This document shows, in pieces, positions 25,137 through 34,329 of a DNA stretch of 64,000 nt. This stretch comes from Tissierellia bacterium. Lineage in GTDB: Bacteria; Bacillota; Clostridia; Tissierellales; Peptoniphilaceae. The notes below the pieces were generated by a model. That model saw only the letters and a program-made list of their open reading frames with translations. It searched no databases and was not told the DNA's origin. The position numbers and the translations under genes were made by a program. The stretch covers positions 62,001-126,000 of the forward strand of contig JAUMWX010000003.1 of the NCBI GenBank assembly GCA_030529425.1, given 5' to 3'. Every line of letters starts with the position of its first letter. Position 1 is the stretch's first letter.

Positions 25137-25592
25137 CTAGTCCTCTGTTTTTAAGTTTTCTATTTCGTTAAAGAATGTTTCTACATCTTCAAATTCTCTA
25201 TAAACAGATGCGAATCTTACATATGCAACTTTATCGATTGACTTTAATTTTGTCATTACTAAATCACCGATAAAAGCGGATGTAACCTCTTTTTGATTTA
25301 AATGATTCAGTTCAGTTTCAATTTCATTGATAGCTTTTTCTAAAACTTCAACAGGAACAGGCCTTTTCTCACAAGCTTTCAGCATTCCTTTTAAAAGTTT
25401 GTCTCTTTGATATGTCTCGCGAGTATCATCTTTTTTGATAACAATAATAGCCTGTTCTTCAACTCTTTCATAAGTTGTAAATCTTTTTCCACATCCAATG
25501 CACTCTCTTCGTCTCCTAACAGCTTCATTGTCTTCAGTCGGACGAGAATCTATGACTTTTGAATCGTGAAAGTCACAATATGGACATTTCAT
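25137..25592 (-). CDS. nrdR: Transcriptional repressor NrdR
   Basis: A 151-residue protein. The N-terminal zinc ribbon uses CPYC (residues 3-6) and CIGC (31-34), with the family block DSRPTEDNEAVRRRREC between. Residues about 48-138 form the ATP-cone, IVIKKDDTRETYQRDKLLKGM. NrdR represses ribonucleotide reductase genes in response to ATP and dATP. It starts two bases after ftsZ, with AAGAGGAT upstream, so it is expected to be cotranscribed with ftsZ. No NrdR-box pair was noticed in the window. Confidence 0.95.
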   Translation of the reverse strand: MKCPYCDFHDSKVIDSRPTEDNEAVRRRRECIGCGKRFTTYERVEEQAIIVIKKDDTRETYQRDKLLKGMLKACEKRPVPVEVLEKAINEIETELNHLNQKEVTSAFIGDLVMTKLKSIDKVAYVRFASVYREFEDVETFFNEIENLKTED

Positions 25593-25594
25593 GA

Positions 25595-26638
25595 TTATCC
25601 TCTTAAAAATGGAGGAATTATCAATCCACTATCAGAATCTTTTTTGTTATCTCTGACTGTTGTAGTGGTAGTTATAATTTTTTTATTATCAAATCCTGTA
25701 CCAATAACGGTAATTTTTATTTCATCTTTTAGTGATTCATCCAAGCCGGCACCCAAAATAATATTTGCATCCTGATCTATTTGTTGTCTAATCAATTCTG
25801 CCGCCTCGTTAACTTCAAATATACCGATGTCTGAAGCGGTAACATTTATCAAAACAGCCTTAGCTCCGTCGATTGAAGTTTCCAATAATGGACTCTTAAT
25901 AGCCAATTTTGCTGCTTCAATAGCTCTGTTTTCTCCGGTTGCCAAACCGATACCCATATGTGCGATACCTTGATCCTTCATTACTGATTGAACATCCGCA
26001 AAGTCAAGATTGATTATATTCGGTACGGCAATCAAATCGGAGATACCTCTAATTCCGTCAAGTAACACATGATCAGCCATCTTGAAAGCGTCAAGCATAG
26101 ATGTTCTCTTTTCTGAAATTTGCAATAATCTGTCATTTGGAATAACAATCAATGTATCTACACTGTCTTTTAACTTGGCAATACCCTTTTCAGCTTGCAA
26201 CTGTCTGCTTCTTCCTTCAAACATGAAAGGCTTTGTAACTACGGCTACCGTAAGAATTCCCATTTCTTTTGCGACAGCGGCTACTATCGGAGCAGCTCCC
26301 GTACCTGTTCCACCACCCATACCAGCAGTTACAAACACCATATCCGCACCGCTAAGTATTTCGGATATTTCATTTTTATTTTCTTCTGCAGCCTTTTCTC
26401 CGATTTCAGGATTTCCGCCTGAACCAAGACCTCTTGTCAACTTAACACCAATTTGAAGCCTTTCATCAGATTCAATGGCATCCAATATTTGTCTGTCAGT
26501 GTTAATAGCCACAAACTCAACACCTCTTAAACCGGATTGTTTCATTCTGCTGATGGCATTGTTTCCACCGCCACCAACACCAATTACTTTAATCTTTGCA
26601 AGACCGTTGGTATTCATTTCCATATCAAAATTACTCAT
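25595..26638 (-). CDS. ftsZ: Cell division GTPase FtsZ
   Basis: A 347-residue tubulin homologue. It has [14 protein letters not shown] near residue 20, the tubulin signature [10 protein letters not shown], and the T7 loop [11 protein letters not shown]. Residues up to about 312 are the GTPase core, followed by a short linker and a C-terminal peptide [11 protein letters not shown], the expected anchor-binding tail. The ATG at 26638 follows GGAGGAAC; the ATG 12 bases upstream is part of that binding site. It has its own promoter, is followed by nrdR, and no ftsA precedes it. Confidence 0.97.
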   Translation of the reverse strand: MSNFDMEMNTNGLAKIKVIGVGGGGNNAISRMKQSGLRGVEFVAINTDRQILDAIESDERLQIGVKLTRGLGSGGNPEIGEKAAEENKNEISEILSGADMVFVTAGMGGGTGTGAAPIVAAVAKEMGILTVAVVTKPFMFEGRSRQLQAEKGIAKLKDSVDTLIVIPNDRLLQISEKRTSMLDAFKMADHVLLDGIRGISDLIAVPNIINLDFADVQSVMKDQGIAHMGIGLATGENRAIEAAKLAIKSPLLETSIDGAKAVLINVTASDIGIFEVNEAAELIRQQIDQDANIILGAGLDESLKDEIKITVIGTGFDNKKIITTTTTVRDNKKDSDSGLIIPPFLRG

Positions 26639-26694
26639 GTGTTCCTCCATTTATATAAGTACATTCTCTTTTTTATATACTGATTCTACTTTAC

Positions 26695-26722
26695 ATTATA
26701 CCAATATATAGTAGTTTTTCAA
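26695..26722 (-). promoter_or_regulatory. Promoter of ftsZ
   Basis: TTGAAA (26722-26717), a 16-bp spacer and TATAAT (26700-26695) read on the - strand, giving a leader of about 50 bases. It lets ftsZ be expressed apart from the rest of the dcw genes. Confidence 0.72.
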
Positions 26723-26733
26723 AATATTTATTT

Positions 26734-27858
26734 CTATTTTTCGCTTAAATTATTAAATCTCGTTATGTTTAATACAATCCCCATCATCCCATAAAATACC
26801 AACAATGATGTTCCTCCATATGAAATAAAAGGTAGTGTAATTCCCGTATTTGGAATGATTCCAATTGCCACTCCTATATTTACAAAAGATTGTATAAACA
26901 AAAGCATTCCTATTCCGAATAGTACCAGCTTGGCATATTCATCTTTTGCTCTCATACTCTCTTTCAAAATAGTATATACAAGCCATGAGATTAGAAGTAT
27001 GAAAATAACGGCTCCAAGAAAACCAAATTCTTCTGATATTACCGAAAATATCATATCATTTACGACTTCATCCGAAAGATAGCCATGTTTGAATACCGAT
27101 TTACCGTATCCCACTCCGCCCAAGCCTCCTCTGGAAACTGCGAAAAGGCCGTTTAAAACCTGCCACGAACTTCCATTGTAATATGCTTCAGGATTTAACC
27201 AGGATGTAATTCTTTCAAGCTGGTAACCTTTTAAAAACTTAGTCGCTACAAACCCCAACAATACGGCACCTGAAAGGAAGTAAGGCAAAAATTTAATCTT
27301 CAATCCTCCAACGATGTAAATAGATGAAAACGCCATCAACATTACTAAAGTTGTGGACAAATCAGGCTGTCTAAAAACCAACAAAATTGGTATCAATACC
27401 AATATTGCAAACGGAATGACTCCCTTAGTAAAACTTTCATCATTTTTTCGGTTTGCAATTATCCTGTTACTAATAAACAATATCCCCGCTATCTTCATAA
27501 AATCTGAGGGCATAAAAGAGACTCCAAGTTTTATAGCCCTATAAGATCCGTTTATTGGAGATCGTAAACTTCCGCCGAAAAGTGAAATAAGTAAAAATAT
27601 AATCCCAATCATATACAATGCAAAAGAAAATCTTCTCAAAAATTTATAATCAATCTTTGAAATGTAAAACATTGCAATACAACCGAATAAAAGAAATCCC
27701 CCCTGTCTTACAGCATAGTAATACCTGGAAGTCTCATTCTTAATAGTTAAATATGAACTTGCACTTAGCAATACGAACAGACCGAGAATTCCCATAAAAA
27801 TACTTAGTACAAAAATAATAATATTAAATTGTGGAAGTTTCCTTTTTATCTTTCTCAT
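26734..27858 (-). CDS. ftsW: Peptidoglycan glycosyltransferase FtsW (SEDS family)
   Basis: A 374-residue protein with about ten membrane helices. SEDS features include VLLSASSY near residue 34, LVFRQPDLSTTLVML and the C-terminal NTGITLPFISYGGTSLL. FtsW polymerises lipid II at the septum together with a class B PBP, here probably FtsI at 30152. It begins inside murD with a 35-base overlap and no clear Shine-Dalgarno, so translation may be coupled to murD. It could also be named RodA/SpoVE, but the cluster favours FtsW. Confidence 0.93.
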   Translation of the reverse strand: MRKIKRKLPQFNIIIFVLSIFMGILGLFVLLSASSYLTIKNETSRYYYAVRQGGFLLFGCIAMFYISKIDYKFLRRFSFALYMIGIIFLLISLFGGSLRSPINGSYRAIKLGVSFMPSDFMKIAGILFISNRIIANRKNDESFTKGVIPFAILVLIPILLVFRQPDLSTTLVMLMAFSSIYIVGGLKIKFLPYFLSGAVLLGFVATKFLKGYQLERITSWLNPEAYYNGSSWQVLNGLFAVSRGGLGGVGYGKSVFKHGYLSDEVVNDMIFSVISEEFGFLGAVIFILLISWLVYTILKESMRAKDEYAKLVLFGIGMLLFIQSFVNIGVAIGIIPNTGITLPFISYGGTSLLVFYGMMGIVLNITRFNNLSEK

Positions 27859-29194
27859 AAATATTATTGACTATTTCTTTGAAATGTCTTCCTCTTTCTT
27901 CATAATTCTTGTACATTCCCCAACTTGCACATGCAGGTGAAAATAAAACCACATCCCCCGATGACGAAATTGAATATGCTTTATTAGTCGCTTCCTCAAG
28001 GTTATCGGTAATTTCTATACTTTTTATACCATATTTTGAGGCCGTATCTTTTATCTTGAATTTTGTTTGCCCCAACAGAATCATACTTTTTATTTTCCAC
28101 GGTTCCATAAATAATCTGTCATATTCGGCATTTTTGTCATATCCTCCGGCAATTAATATTATATTTGAATCAAATCCCGCTATCGCCTTCTCTGTAGAAT
28201 CGACATTTGTACCTTTGGAATCATTGTAATACCAAACATCTTTTATTTTTTTTACCGGCTCAATTCTGTGCTCAATAGCGGAGAAAGTTTTAATCCCCTC
28301 TACGATTTGATTATCCTTAAGACCGAATAATTTACACATGGCAAAAGCACATATAGTATTTGAAACATTATGCATTCCTACTAAATTGATTAATTTACGA
28401 GAAAATATCTTATTGTCACCAAAGCAAATATAGTCTTCATCAAAGTAATAACCGTTGTCAAGCTTGTCTTTTACTGAAAAATATACAACTTTACATTTCA
28501 ATCCGACATTAAAATGCATCAACTCTTCATCATCATAATTTAATACCAAAGAGGAAGTTTCCGGTAAATTATATCCCAGTCTCTTCTTTTCATAAATATA
28601 ATTTTCATAACTTCCGTGCCAGTCAATATGATCCGGAGTTATATTGGTAATCGCAGCTATTTTAGGCGCAAAAGTTTTAGTTGATGCCAATTGAAAACTT
28701 GAAGTTTCGACAACATATATCGTATCTAAGCCGTTGTCAATAATTTCTTGTAAAATTCCGACTCCTATATTTCCGACAACTTTCGCTTTTACCCCTGAAG
28801 ATTGAAGAATATGCGCTACCAATGATGTCGTTGTTGTTTTTCCGTTAGTTCCCGTAATAGCGATGAAATTTTCTCCGCCGTATATTCTATAAGCCAACTC
28901 AATGTCGGAAACAATTTCAACACTTTTCTCTGAAACAAATTTAATTATTTTATTGTCAAGCTTTATCCCCGGACTCTTTAATAATAAATCTATTTTACTC
29001 CAATTAAATTTTTCGTAATCATCTATTATTTCATATTCAATATTATCAATATCTTTAAGTGCATTTTCTATCTCATCTCTTGAAGACTCATCTATTACAT
29101 ATACATTTGCTCCTAAAGATGACAATGCGGAAATAGATGATTTACCAGTTACTCCGATACCAAATACAGCTATATTTTTATATTTTATCTTCAT
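27824..29194 (-). CDS. murD: UDP-N-acetylmuramoyl-L-alanine--D-glutamate ligase MurD
   Basis: A 456-residue Mur ligase. The N-terminal Rossmann-like part has FGIGVTGKSSI, the ATP loop is AITGTNGKTTTTSLV (residues about 113-127), and the C-terminal domain shows YNDSKGTNVDST and LFSPACASWGMYKNYEERG. It adds D-glutamate to UDP-MurNAc-L-alanine in the cytoplasm. It lies directly after mraY (two-base gap). The other ligases MurC, MurE and MurF are not in this window. Confidence 0.96.
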   Translation of the reverse strand: MKIKYKNIAVFGIGVTGKSSISALSSLGANVYVIDESSRDEIENALKDIDNIEYEIIDDYEKFNWSKIDLLLKSPGIKLDNKIIKFVSEKSVEIVSDIELAYRIYGGENFIAITGTNGKTTTTSLVAHILQSSGVKAKVVGNIGVGILQEIIDNGLDTIYVVETSSFQLASTKTFAPKIAAITNITPDHIDWHGSYENYIYEKKRLGYNLPETSSLVLNYDDEELMHFNVGLKCKVVYFSVKDKLDNGYYFDEDYICFGDNKIFSRKLINLVGMHNVSNTICAFAMCKLFGLKDNQIVEGIKTFSAIEHRIEPVKKIKDVWYYNDSKGTNVDSTEKAIAGFDSNIILIAGGYDKNAEYDRLFMEPWKIKSMILLGQTKFKIKDTASKYGIKSIEITDNLEEATNKAYSISSSGDVVLFSPACASWGMYKNYEERGRHFKEIVNNIYEKDKKETSTI

Positions 29195-29196
29195 AA

Positions 29197-30150
29197 TTAC
29201 ACCAACAAATATAAGGTAAACACAGTTAAAAGCACGCTGATAACGGTAAATGAAGCGACTATTTTAGGCTCTTTATAGCCCTTCAACTCGTAATGATGAT
29301 GTATTGGGCTCATCAGAAAAACTCTTCTCTTAGTTCTTTTAAAATATGATACCTGAATTATCAAGGATAATGCTTCAATCAGATAAATACCACCCAAAAA
29401 TATAATAAATATGGGGCGATTTAACGCCAACATCATTGAAACAAAAGCTCCGCCTATAGCCATTGAGCCGGTATCTCCCATGAAAACCGATGCAGGATTT
29501 GAGTTAAATGCTAAAAATCCAATCAAAACTGATGCAAACACCAATGCACTTACAGTCAAATCCGGCAAAAACAATATTGACATCAAAGCAATGCCGAAAA
29601 ACACCGGTATTGAAACGGATGTCAATAGACCGTCCACGCCGTCTGTAAGATTAGTCGCATTGACTGTTCCGATAATTATAAAAATAGCCAAAGGTACATA
29701 TAAAAAACCTATATTCAGAGGTTGCTTTATGAAAGGTATATATAAAGATCCGGCATTGAATTCTTTGGTAAAGTATGCCCATAAAGAAACAACAGCTGCC
29801 AAAATTAATTGCAATAAAATTTTTTGCTTTTCGTTTAATCCTAAATTTTGCTTTTTTGTTACTTTTTCATAGTCATCAATAAATCCGATAAATCCAAAAC
29901 CGATAGTAGATACCAGAATAAACACTAAATTTGCATTAATCTTACTAAATATCAATGTCATAATCACAAATACGATTAAAAAAGCAATCCCTCCCATTGT
30001 AGGAGTACCTGCCTTCGCATAATGTGCTTTATTTCCTTCCTCTCTTATGGGTTGCCCTATATTCTTATTCTTTATAAAAGGTATAAATATCGCCGAAGAC
30101 AAAACAGAAGCCATAACGGACAATAAAATAACCTTTAGCAATTCATTCAT
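29197..30150 (-). CDS. mraY: Phospho-N-acetylmuramoyl-pentapeptide transferase MraY
   Basis: A 317-residue membrane protein of about ten helices. Catalytic motifs are KAGTPTMGGIAF, the FIGFIDDYEK loop with two Asp, NATNLTDGVDGL and the C-terminal SPIHHHYELKG. It transfers the phospho-MurNAc-pentapeptide to undecaprenyl phosphate, making lipid I. It has AAAGGAGA before the ATG and follows ftsI by one base. Confidence 0.97.
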   Translation of the reverse strand: MNELLKVILLSVMASVLSSAIFIPFIKNKNIGQPIREEGNKAHYAKAGTPTMGGIAFLIVFVIMTLIFSKINANLVFILVSTIGFGFIGFIDDYEKVTKKQNLGLNEKQKILLQLILAAVVSLWAYFTKEFNAGSLYIPFIKQPLNIGFLYVPLAIFIIIGTVNATNLTDGVDGLLTSVSIPVFFGIALMSILFLPDLTVSALVFASVLIGFLAFNSNPASVFMGDTGSMAIGGAFVSMMLALNRPIFIIFLGGIYLIEALSLIIQVSYFKRTKRRVFLMSPIHHHYELKGYKEPKIVASFTVISVLLTVFTLYLLV

Positions 30151-30151
30151 T

Positions 30152-32416
30152 TTATTCTTTCTCCTTTGCTGTTAATTTTATTACGGTGGAGGCCTTAACA
30201 TTTTCAAACATTACAGACTGCTCCGTAATGGTTTCGCCATTACCCTCAATTTCAAATTTGATGTGGTTTAATTGAAGGATCTCCTTTGCTTTTTCAACAC
30301 TTAGACCTACGACTTTAGGAACTCTAATCATTTCTTTACCCTTTGTTTGACCCAGTTTTATAACAGTATTCTTATTAACCAGGTTGTCTTTTTCCGGAAA
30401 TTGTTTATCTATAATATGGAATTGAGCCATGCTTGAATTTTCAAGCTCAAAATTAATCCCCAACTCTTCCAATATCTGTTTTGACTCTCCAAGCGTTTTT
30501 CCTATTAAGTTCGGAACTCTGACTAATTCAGATTTTTTCTCCTTAATTACATTGGTAGAATTCTCTAACTTTGCAATCCCTTCAAATATTTCAAGAGCTA
30601 ATTTAGCTGCTGTAGTTGTCGATTTAGGGTCTACAAGAGCTTCATCTATTACCACCAACAATGTGTATTTAGGAGCATCTATAGGGTAGCTTACAAATAC
30701 TGAAACAACATTTGTTTCAACATTGTTATCTTTCGTTTTAAGCGGATTAACAGATTCTACTTTTACAGCGGTACCTGTTTTAGCACCCAACTTTAGTTTG
30801 CTATTTTCGAATGCATGCATCTCTCTTGCATTATTTTGATACATCTCCCTCATTTTCTTTGATGTTTCTTCACTTAAAACTTGATTCATTTTATTATTTT
30901 TAAATTCAAAAACAGTATTCATTTTATCGTCAACCAATTTTGATACTATATGGGGGCGATAGTAAATCCCGCCGTTGACCGTTGCATTCAAAGCCGACAA
31001 CATTTGAATAGGAGTGACGCTCAAAGAATGCCCATAACTCATAGGTGCAAAATCAACATCATCTATATCCGTATCAACAGGAAAAATTCCTTCATATTCC
31101 ATTGGCAAATCAATGTTTGTCTTTACTCCGAAGCGCAGTGATGAGCCGTAATTTACAAAATTTTCTCTGTTTATTTCCCTAATCATTTTAACATAGGAAG
31201 TGTTACATGAGTTTGAAAATGCATCCTTCATGCTTTGCTCACCGAAAGGATTGTCATAACTTATACACTTTATTGTAACACCTGGAGCAATCTCTATATG
31301 TCCTTCACAGTGGAACTTTTTATTTTCAAGCTCCGGTTTACTTTCCAAAGCTATGGCTGTAGTAATGGATTTAAATACGGAGCCCGGCTCATATATCATT
31401 GAGACCCCTTCATTCATCCACCTACTCAGCATATATTCCTCAACATCTCTTCCCTTTATTTTTGATAAAAACAATTTGTCAATTTCAGAATTCATATTTC
31501 TGGGATTATTTGGATCAAATGTAGGTAAAGAATCCATAGCCAATACCCCTCCTGTATTCGGATCCATTAAAATTGCCGTTGCATTTTTGGGAGTTTCTCT
31601 CATGAAAGTTCTATTTAGAGCATCATATACAATTTTCTGCATATCTTCATCTATAGTCGTAACAAGATTATTTGATTTTTTAGGCTCAACATATTTATCG
31701 GTCTCATATGGTAATGAAGTTCCTCTGAGAGCCTTATAAAATTCTCTGTATCCCTTACTTCCGGATAAAACTTCGTCATAATACTTCTCTAGACCGTAAC
31801 CGCTTCCATCTTGATCGATAAAACCTATAGTTTTAGCCAACATTTCTTTATTAGGATAGTATCTTTCATTTGAAGTCAGTATTTGAATAAAAGGAAAATC
31901 ATATGCCATAAGCCTTTTCTTTATTCCCGCCGAGATGGATTTAAGCAAATATCCTTCGCTTTTTTCGTCCACCATTTTTACAATCATTCTTCTTTCTATA
32001 TCAAGCGCTTTAGCTAAATTATCTATTTGCTCGTCGGTGATTTCAATCAAATCCGCGTCAATTCTAACTTGTGCTTGCTGTTTTTCATCCAATTTGGAAA
32101 ACTCTTCTTCATTTTTTATATAGTTTTCGGCATTGGTTTTATCTTGACTGCGAATAGTTCTCAACATATAAACATTTTCGCTTTTTTGAGTTATTGCAAG
32201 GGCTCTTCCCTTGGAATCAAATATCTCCCCTCTGTCAGGACTGACAATTTGCTCATGTTTTGAAACTTTGTCTCCCTTGTTTTTGAAATTATATATATCG
32301 AATATTTGTAAACTTGCCAATTTTATTATATATACAAAAATTAAAAAGGCTATAACAAACATAAAAATACGAATTTTATCATTTGTCGTTAGCCTTGTCT
32401 TTTTTTTTCTATTCAT
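30152..32416 (-). CDS. ftsI: Class B penicillin-binding protein with two PASTA domains (FtsI/PBP2-type)
   Basis: A 754-residue transpeptidase. One N-terminal membrane helix (residues 17-36) leads into a dimerisation domain. The catalytic motifs are SVFK (Ser346, Lys349), SCN (403-405) and KTGT (546-549). Two PASTA domains follow at about 632-690 and 698-749; these bind peptidoglycan or beta-lactams in related proteins. It crosslinks septal peptidoglycan with FtsW. Bacillus keeps two such genes here (pbpB and spoVD); only one is present, consistent with a non-sporulating organism. GGGGGAG precedes the ATG. Confidence 0.94.
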   Translation of the reverse strand: MNRKKKTRLTTNDKIRIFMFVIAFLIFVYIIKLASLQIFDIYNFKNKGDKVSKHEQIVSPDRGEIFDSKGRALAITQKSENVYMLRTIRSQDKTNAENYIKNEEEFSKLDEKQQAQVRIDADLIEITDEQIDNLAKALDIERRMIVKMVDEKSEGYLLKSISAGIKKRLMAYDFPFIQILTSNERYYPNKEMLAKTIGFIDQDGSGYGLEKYYDEVLSGSKGYREFYKALRGTSLPYETDKYVEPKKSNNLVTTIDEDMQKIVYDALNRTFMRETPKNATAILMDPNTGGVLAMDSLPTFDPNNPRNMNSEIDKLFLSKIKGRDVEEYMLSRWMNEGVSMIYEPGSVFKSITTAIALESKPELENKKFHCEGHIEIAPGVTIKCISYDNPFGEQSMKDAFSNSCNTSYVKMIREINRENFVNYGSSLRFGVKTNIDLPMEYEGIFPVDTDIDDVDFAPMSYGHSLSVTPIQMLSALNATVNGGIYYRPHIVSKLVDDKMNTVFEFKNNKMNQVLSEETSKKMREMYQNNAREMHAFENSKLKLGAKTGTAVKVESVNPLKTKDNNVETNVVSVFVSYPIDAPKYTLLVVIDEALVDPKSTTTAAKLALEIFEGIAKLENSTNVIKEKKSELVRVPNLIGKTLGESKQILEELGINFELENSSMAQFHIIDKQFPEKDNLVNKNTVIKLGQTKGKEMIRVPKVVGLSVEKAKEILQLNHIKFEIEGNGETITEQSVMFENVKASTVIKLTAKEKE

Positions 32417-32420
32417 TGCT

Positions 32421-32453
32421 CCCCCATATTTCTATTTCATCGATAATATGGAA
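32421..32453 (-). promoter_or_regulatory. Possible hairpin covering the ftsI ribosome binding site
   Basis: In the ftsL-ftsI gap TTCCATATT can pair with AATATGGGG, which includes the start of the GGGGGAG binding site. This could lower ftsI translation. It is a structural guess from the sequence, with no covariation support. Confidence 0.3.
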
Positions 32454-32456
32454 TTT

Positions 32457-32849
32457 TTATTGCTGATTTCCCAAATCAGCCTCTAAAACTCTAACTTGCG
32501 AGTTTTCTAACTTAACTACACTTGAATCGCCGGGATAAATCAAGCCTAATTTATTCAGCGCAATCTTTTCAATTCTATTAGAACTTACTAAAGGCTTAAG
32601 TGTTTTCTCTAATGAAGAAATTTCTGATTTCAAGTCTTCGTTATCCATATTAATGATATTAATATTACTACTGATACTTACCATCTCAGTATAACTCATC
32701 GCTATCATAATAATCAAGATTAGAGATGCTATTATATTAACCGCAACAATCCTTTTTATACTTAATTCTTTAACTTTTTTATTGCTCAATGTCCTGGATC
32801 TTCTTCTGTGCAATGTCCTGACATTTGAATATATATTTATATTTTCCAT
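32457..32849 (-). CDS. ftsL: FtsL-like division protein
   Basis: A 130-residue bitopic protein. A basic N-terminus (RRRSR, KK) is followed by one membrane helix at about 34-54 and a coiled-coil stretch at about 60-95 (NMDNEDLKSEISSLEKTLK), then a conserved-looking KIALNKLGLIYPGD. Size, topology and place between rsmH and ftsI identify it as FtsL, although the family diverges too much for sequence alone. It would pair with a DivIC/FtsB protein, a candidate being the gene at 51679. Confidence 0.82.
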   Translation of the reverse strand: MENINIYSNVRTLHRRRSRTLSNKKVKELSIKRIVAVNIIASLILIIMIAMSYTEMVSISSNINIINMDNEDLKSEISSLEKTLKPLVSSNRIEKIALNKLGLIYPGDSSVVKLENSQVRVLEADLGNQQ

Positions 32850-32859
32850 AGTATTCTCC

Positions 32860-33795
32860 TCAAAGCTTTTTACAAATCCTTAATTTGGCAGATTTCGCCC
32901 TGCTGTTTAATTTCAGTTCATCTTCTGTTGCAACTAACGGTTTTCTTGTTATTATCTTTATCTCTTGCTTCTTGTTGCAAACACAAACAGGAAAATCAAC
33001 CGGACAGGTACATCCTCTTGCCAATTCGTTGAAATTATTCTTTACGATCCTGTCTTCCAAAGAATGAAATGTTATTATTGCAAGTCTTCCATCTTTATTT
33101 AACCTCTGTATTGATGACTGTATTGCCGTTTCCAAAACATCCAGTTCTTTATTTACTTCTATTCTCAGTGCTTGAAAAACCCTCTTCGCAGGGTGTTTTC
33201 CCGCCATTCTTACCTTCTTCGGAATAGCTTTTTTAATTATTTCAACAAGTTCGAATGTAGTTTCGATTTCTTTTTTTTCCCTCTCTTCAATTATGAACTC
33301 TGCTATTCTTTTTCCCCACTTTTCTTCTCCGTAGTTCCAAAAAATAAGTTCTAAATCTTCTTTGCTGTAGTTATTTACTACATATTTTGCAGACAATTCA
33401 TTCTCTCGATCCATCCTCATATCCAATTCAGCATCTTGATGATAGGAAAAACCTCTTTCCCCCTCATCCAACTGATAGCTGGATACTCCTATATCCATCA
33501 AAACTCCATCTACTTTATCAATATCTAATGAATCAAGAATTGATTCTAAATACGCATAGTTGCTTTTTACAAAAGTAACCTTGTCCTTATAATCTTCAAG
33601 AACTTTTGTTGCTTGTAAAAGGGCGTCCTCGTCTTGGTCTATGGCTATCAATCTACCGTCTTTTCCAAGTTTCTTAACTATCTCTAAAGAATGTCCTGCT
33701 CCGCCCACAGTACAATCAACATATATTCCATTTTCTTTTATGTTTAATCCTTCTATTGTTTCTTTCAACAACACAGGAATGTGAGCAAATTCCAT
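32860..33795 (-). CDS. rsmH: 16S rRNA (cytosine-1402-N4)-methyltransferase RsmH
   Basis: A 311-residue SAM methyltransferase (MraW). It begins HIPVLLKETIEGLNIKENGIYVDCTVGGAGHS, with motif I, then GVLMDIGVSSYQLDEGERGFS, and the C-terminal ITFHSLEDRIVKNNF and LNSRAKSAKLR. It methylates N4 of C1402 in the 16S rRNA decoding site. It is second in the dcw cluster, with GAGGGTGG before the ATG and nine bases after mraZ. Confidence 0.97.
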   Translation of the reverse strand: MEFAHIPVLLKETIEGLNIKENGIYVDCTVGGAGHSLEIVKKLGKDGRLIAIDQDEDALLQATKVLEDYKDKVTFVKSNYAYLESILDSLDIDKVDGVLMDIGVSSYQLDEGERGFSYHQDAELDMRMDRENELSAKYVVNNYSKEDLELIFWNYGEEKWGKRIAEFIIEEREKKEIETTFELVEIIKKAIPKKVRMAGKHPAKRVFQALRIEVNKELDVLETAIQSSIQRLNKDGRLAIITFHSLEDRIVKNNFNELARGCTCPVDFPVCVCNKKQEIKIITRKPLVATEDELKLNSRAKSAKLRICKKL

Positions 33796-33805
33796 ATTCC
33801 ACCCT

Positions 33806-34237
33806 CTATATATCTAAGTCATCAAAGTCTTCAAAAACTTTGTCATAATCCATGTTGGAGCCGTCAATATACTCCTTGTAAATATCCTTGTCCCAAATTT
33901 CAATTCTTGTGGAAACTCCGATTATAGTCGCCTCTTTTTTTATTTTTGCAAAATCTCTCAAATTCTGTGGTATAACGAATCTGCCTTGTTTATCAAACTC
34001 AACTTCTCTGGCAGGTGCATAAAATAGTCTCGCAAATTCTCTTGCTTTTTTAGAGGTTAATTTAAGTTGTCTAGTTTTCTCTTCCAATCTGTTCCATTCT
34101 GATTCTTCATAGACAAATACACAACCTTCCATACCTTTGGTGACATAGAATTTATCACCGAGAATTTCTCTAAATTTTGAAGGCATTATAACTCTTCCTT
34201 TGTCATCGATTGAATGGGTAAATTCACCAATAAACAT
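33806..34237 (-). CDS. mraZ: Transcriptional regulator MraZ
   Basis: A 143-residue protein with two SpoVT/AbrB-like repeats. The first is MFIGEFTHSIDDKGRVIMPSK-type at the N-terminus, and the second EFDKQGRFVIPQNLRDFA at about 82-99; both show the DxxGRxxxP core. MraZ binds DNA upstream of its own gene and controls the dcw operon. The ATG at 34237 follows GTGGAGG, and four operator-like boxes sit just upstream, the last overlapping that binding site. Confidence 0.96.
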   Translation of the reverse strand: MFIGEFTHSIDDKGRVIMPSKFREILGDKFYVTKGMEGCVFVYEESEWNRLEEKTRQLKLTSKKAREFARLFYAPAREVEFDKQGRFVIPQNLRDFAKIKKEATIIGVSTRIEIWDKDIYKEYIDGSNMDYDKVFEDFDDLDI

Positions 34238-34244
34238 CTTTCCT

Positions 34245-34279
34245 CCACTTTTCACCATTTTTATACCACTATTACACCA
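34245..34279 (-). promoter_or_regulatory. MraZ operator: four TGG boxes at one-turn spacing
   Basis: On the - strand four boxes read GTGGTGTA, GTGGTATA, ATGGTGAA and GTGGAGGA, their TGG cores at 34279, 34268, 34257 and 34247, spaced 11, 11 and 10 bp. This matches the known MraZ mode of binding several direct repeats on one DNA face. The array lies between the promoter and the mraZ start codon; the last box includes the Shine-Dalgarno. Confidence 0.82.
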
Positions 34280-34290
34280 CTTGATTATAT

Positions 34291-34299
34291 ATTATATCA
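34291..34299 (-). promoter_or_regulatory. Extended -10 promoter of the dcw cluster
   Basis: TGaTATAAT reads on the - strand (34299-34291), about 54 bases before mraZ. A TTGATT 15 bp upstream is a weak -35 at short spacing. The start site would fall just before the first MraZ box. Confidence 0.7.
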
Positions 34300-34329
34300 G
34301 TTTTGTGATAAAATCAACCTTTTGACATA

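Noticed and set aside
26082-26456. 124-codon + strand frame within ftsZ, and similar frames in mraY (29411-29872) and tilS (50982-51452)
   Set aside because: All are antisense shadows of well-identified genes without binding sites or recognisable domains.
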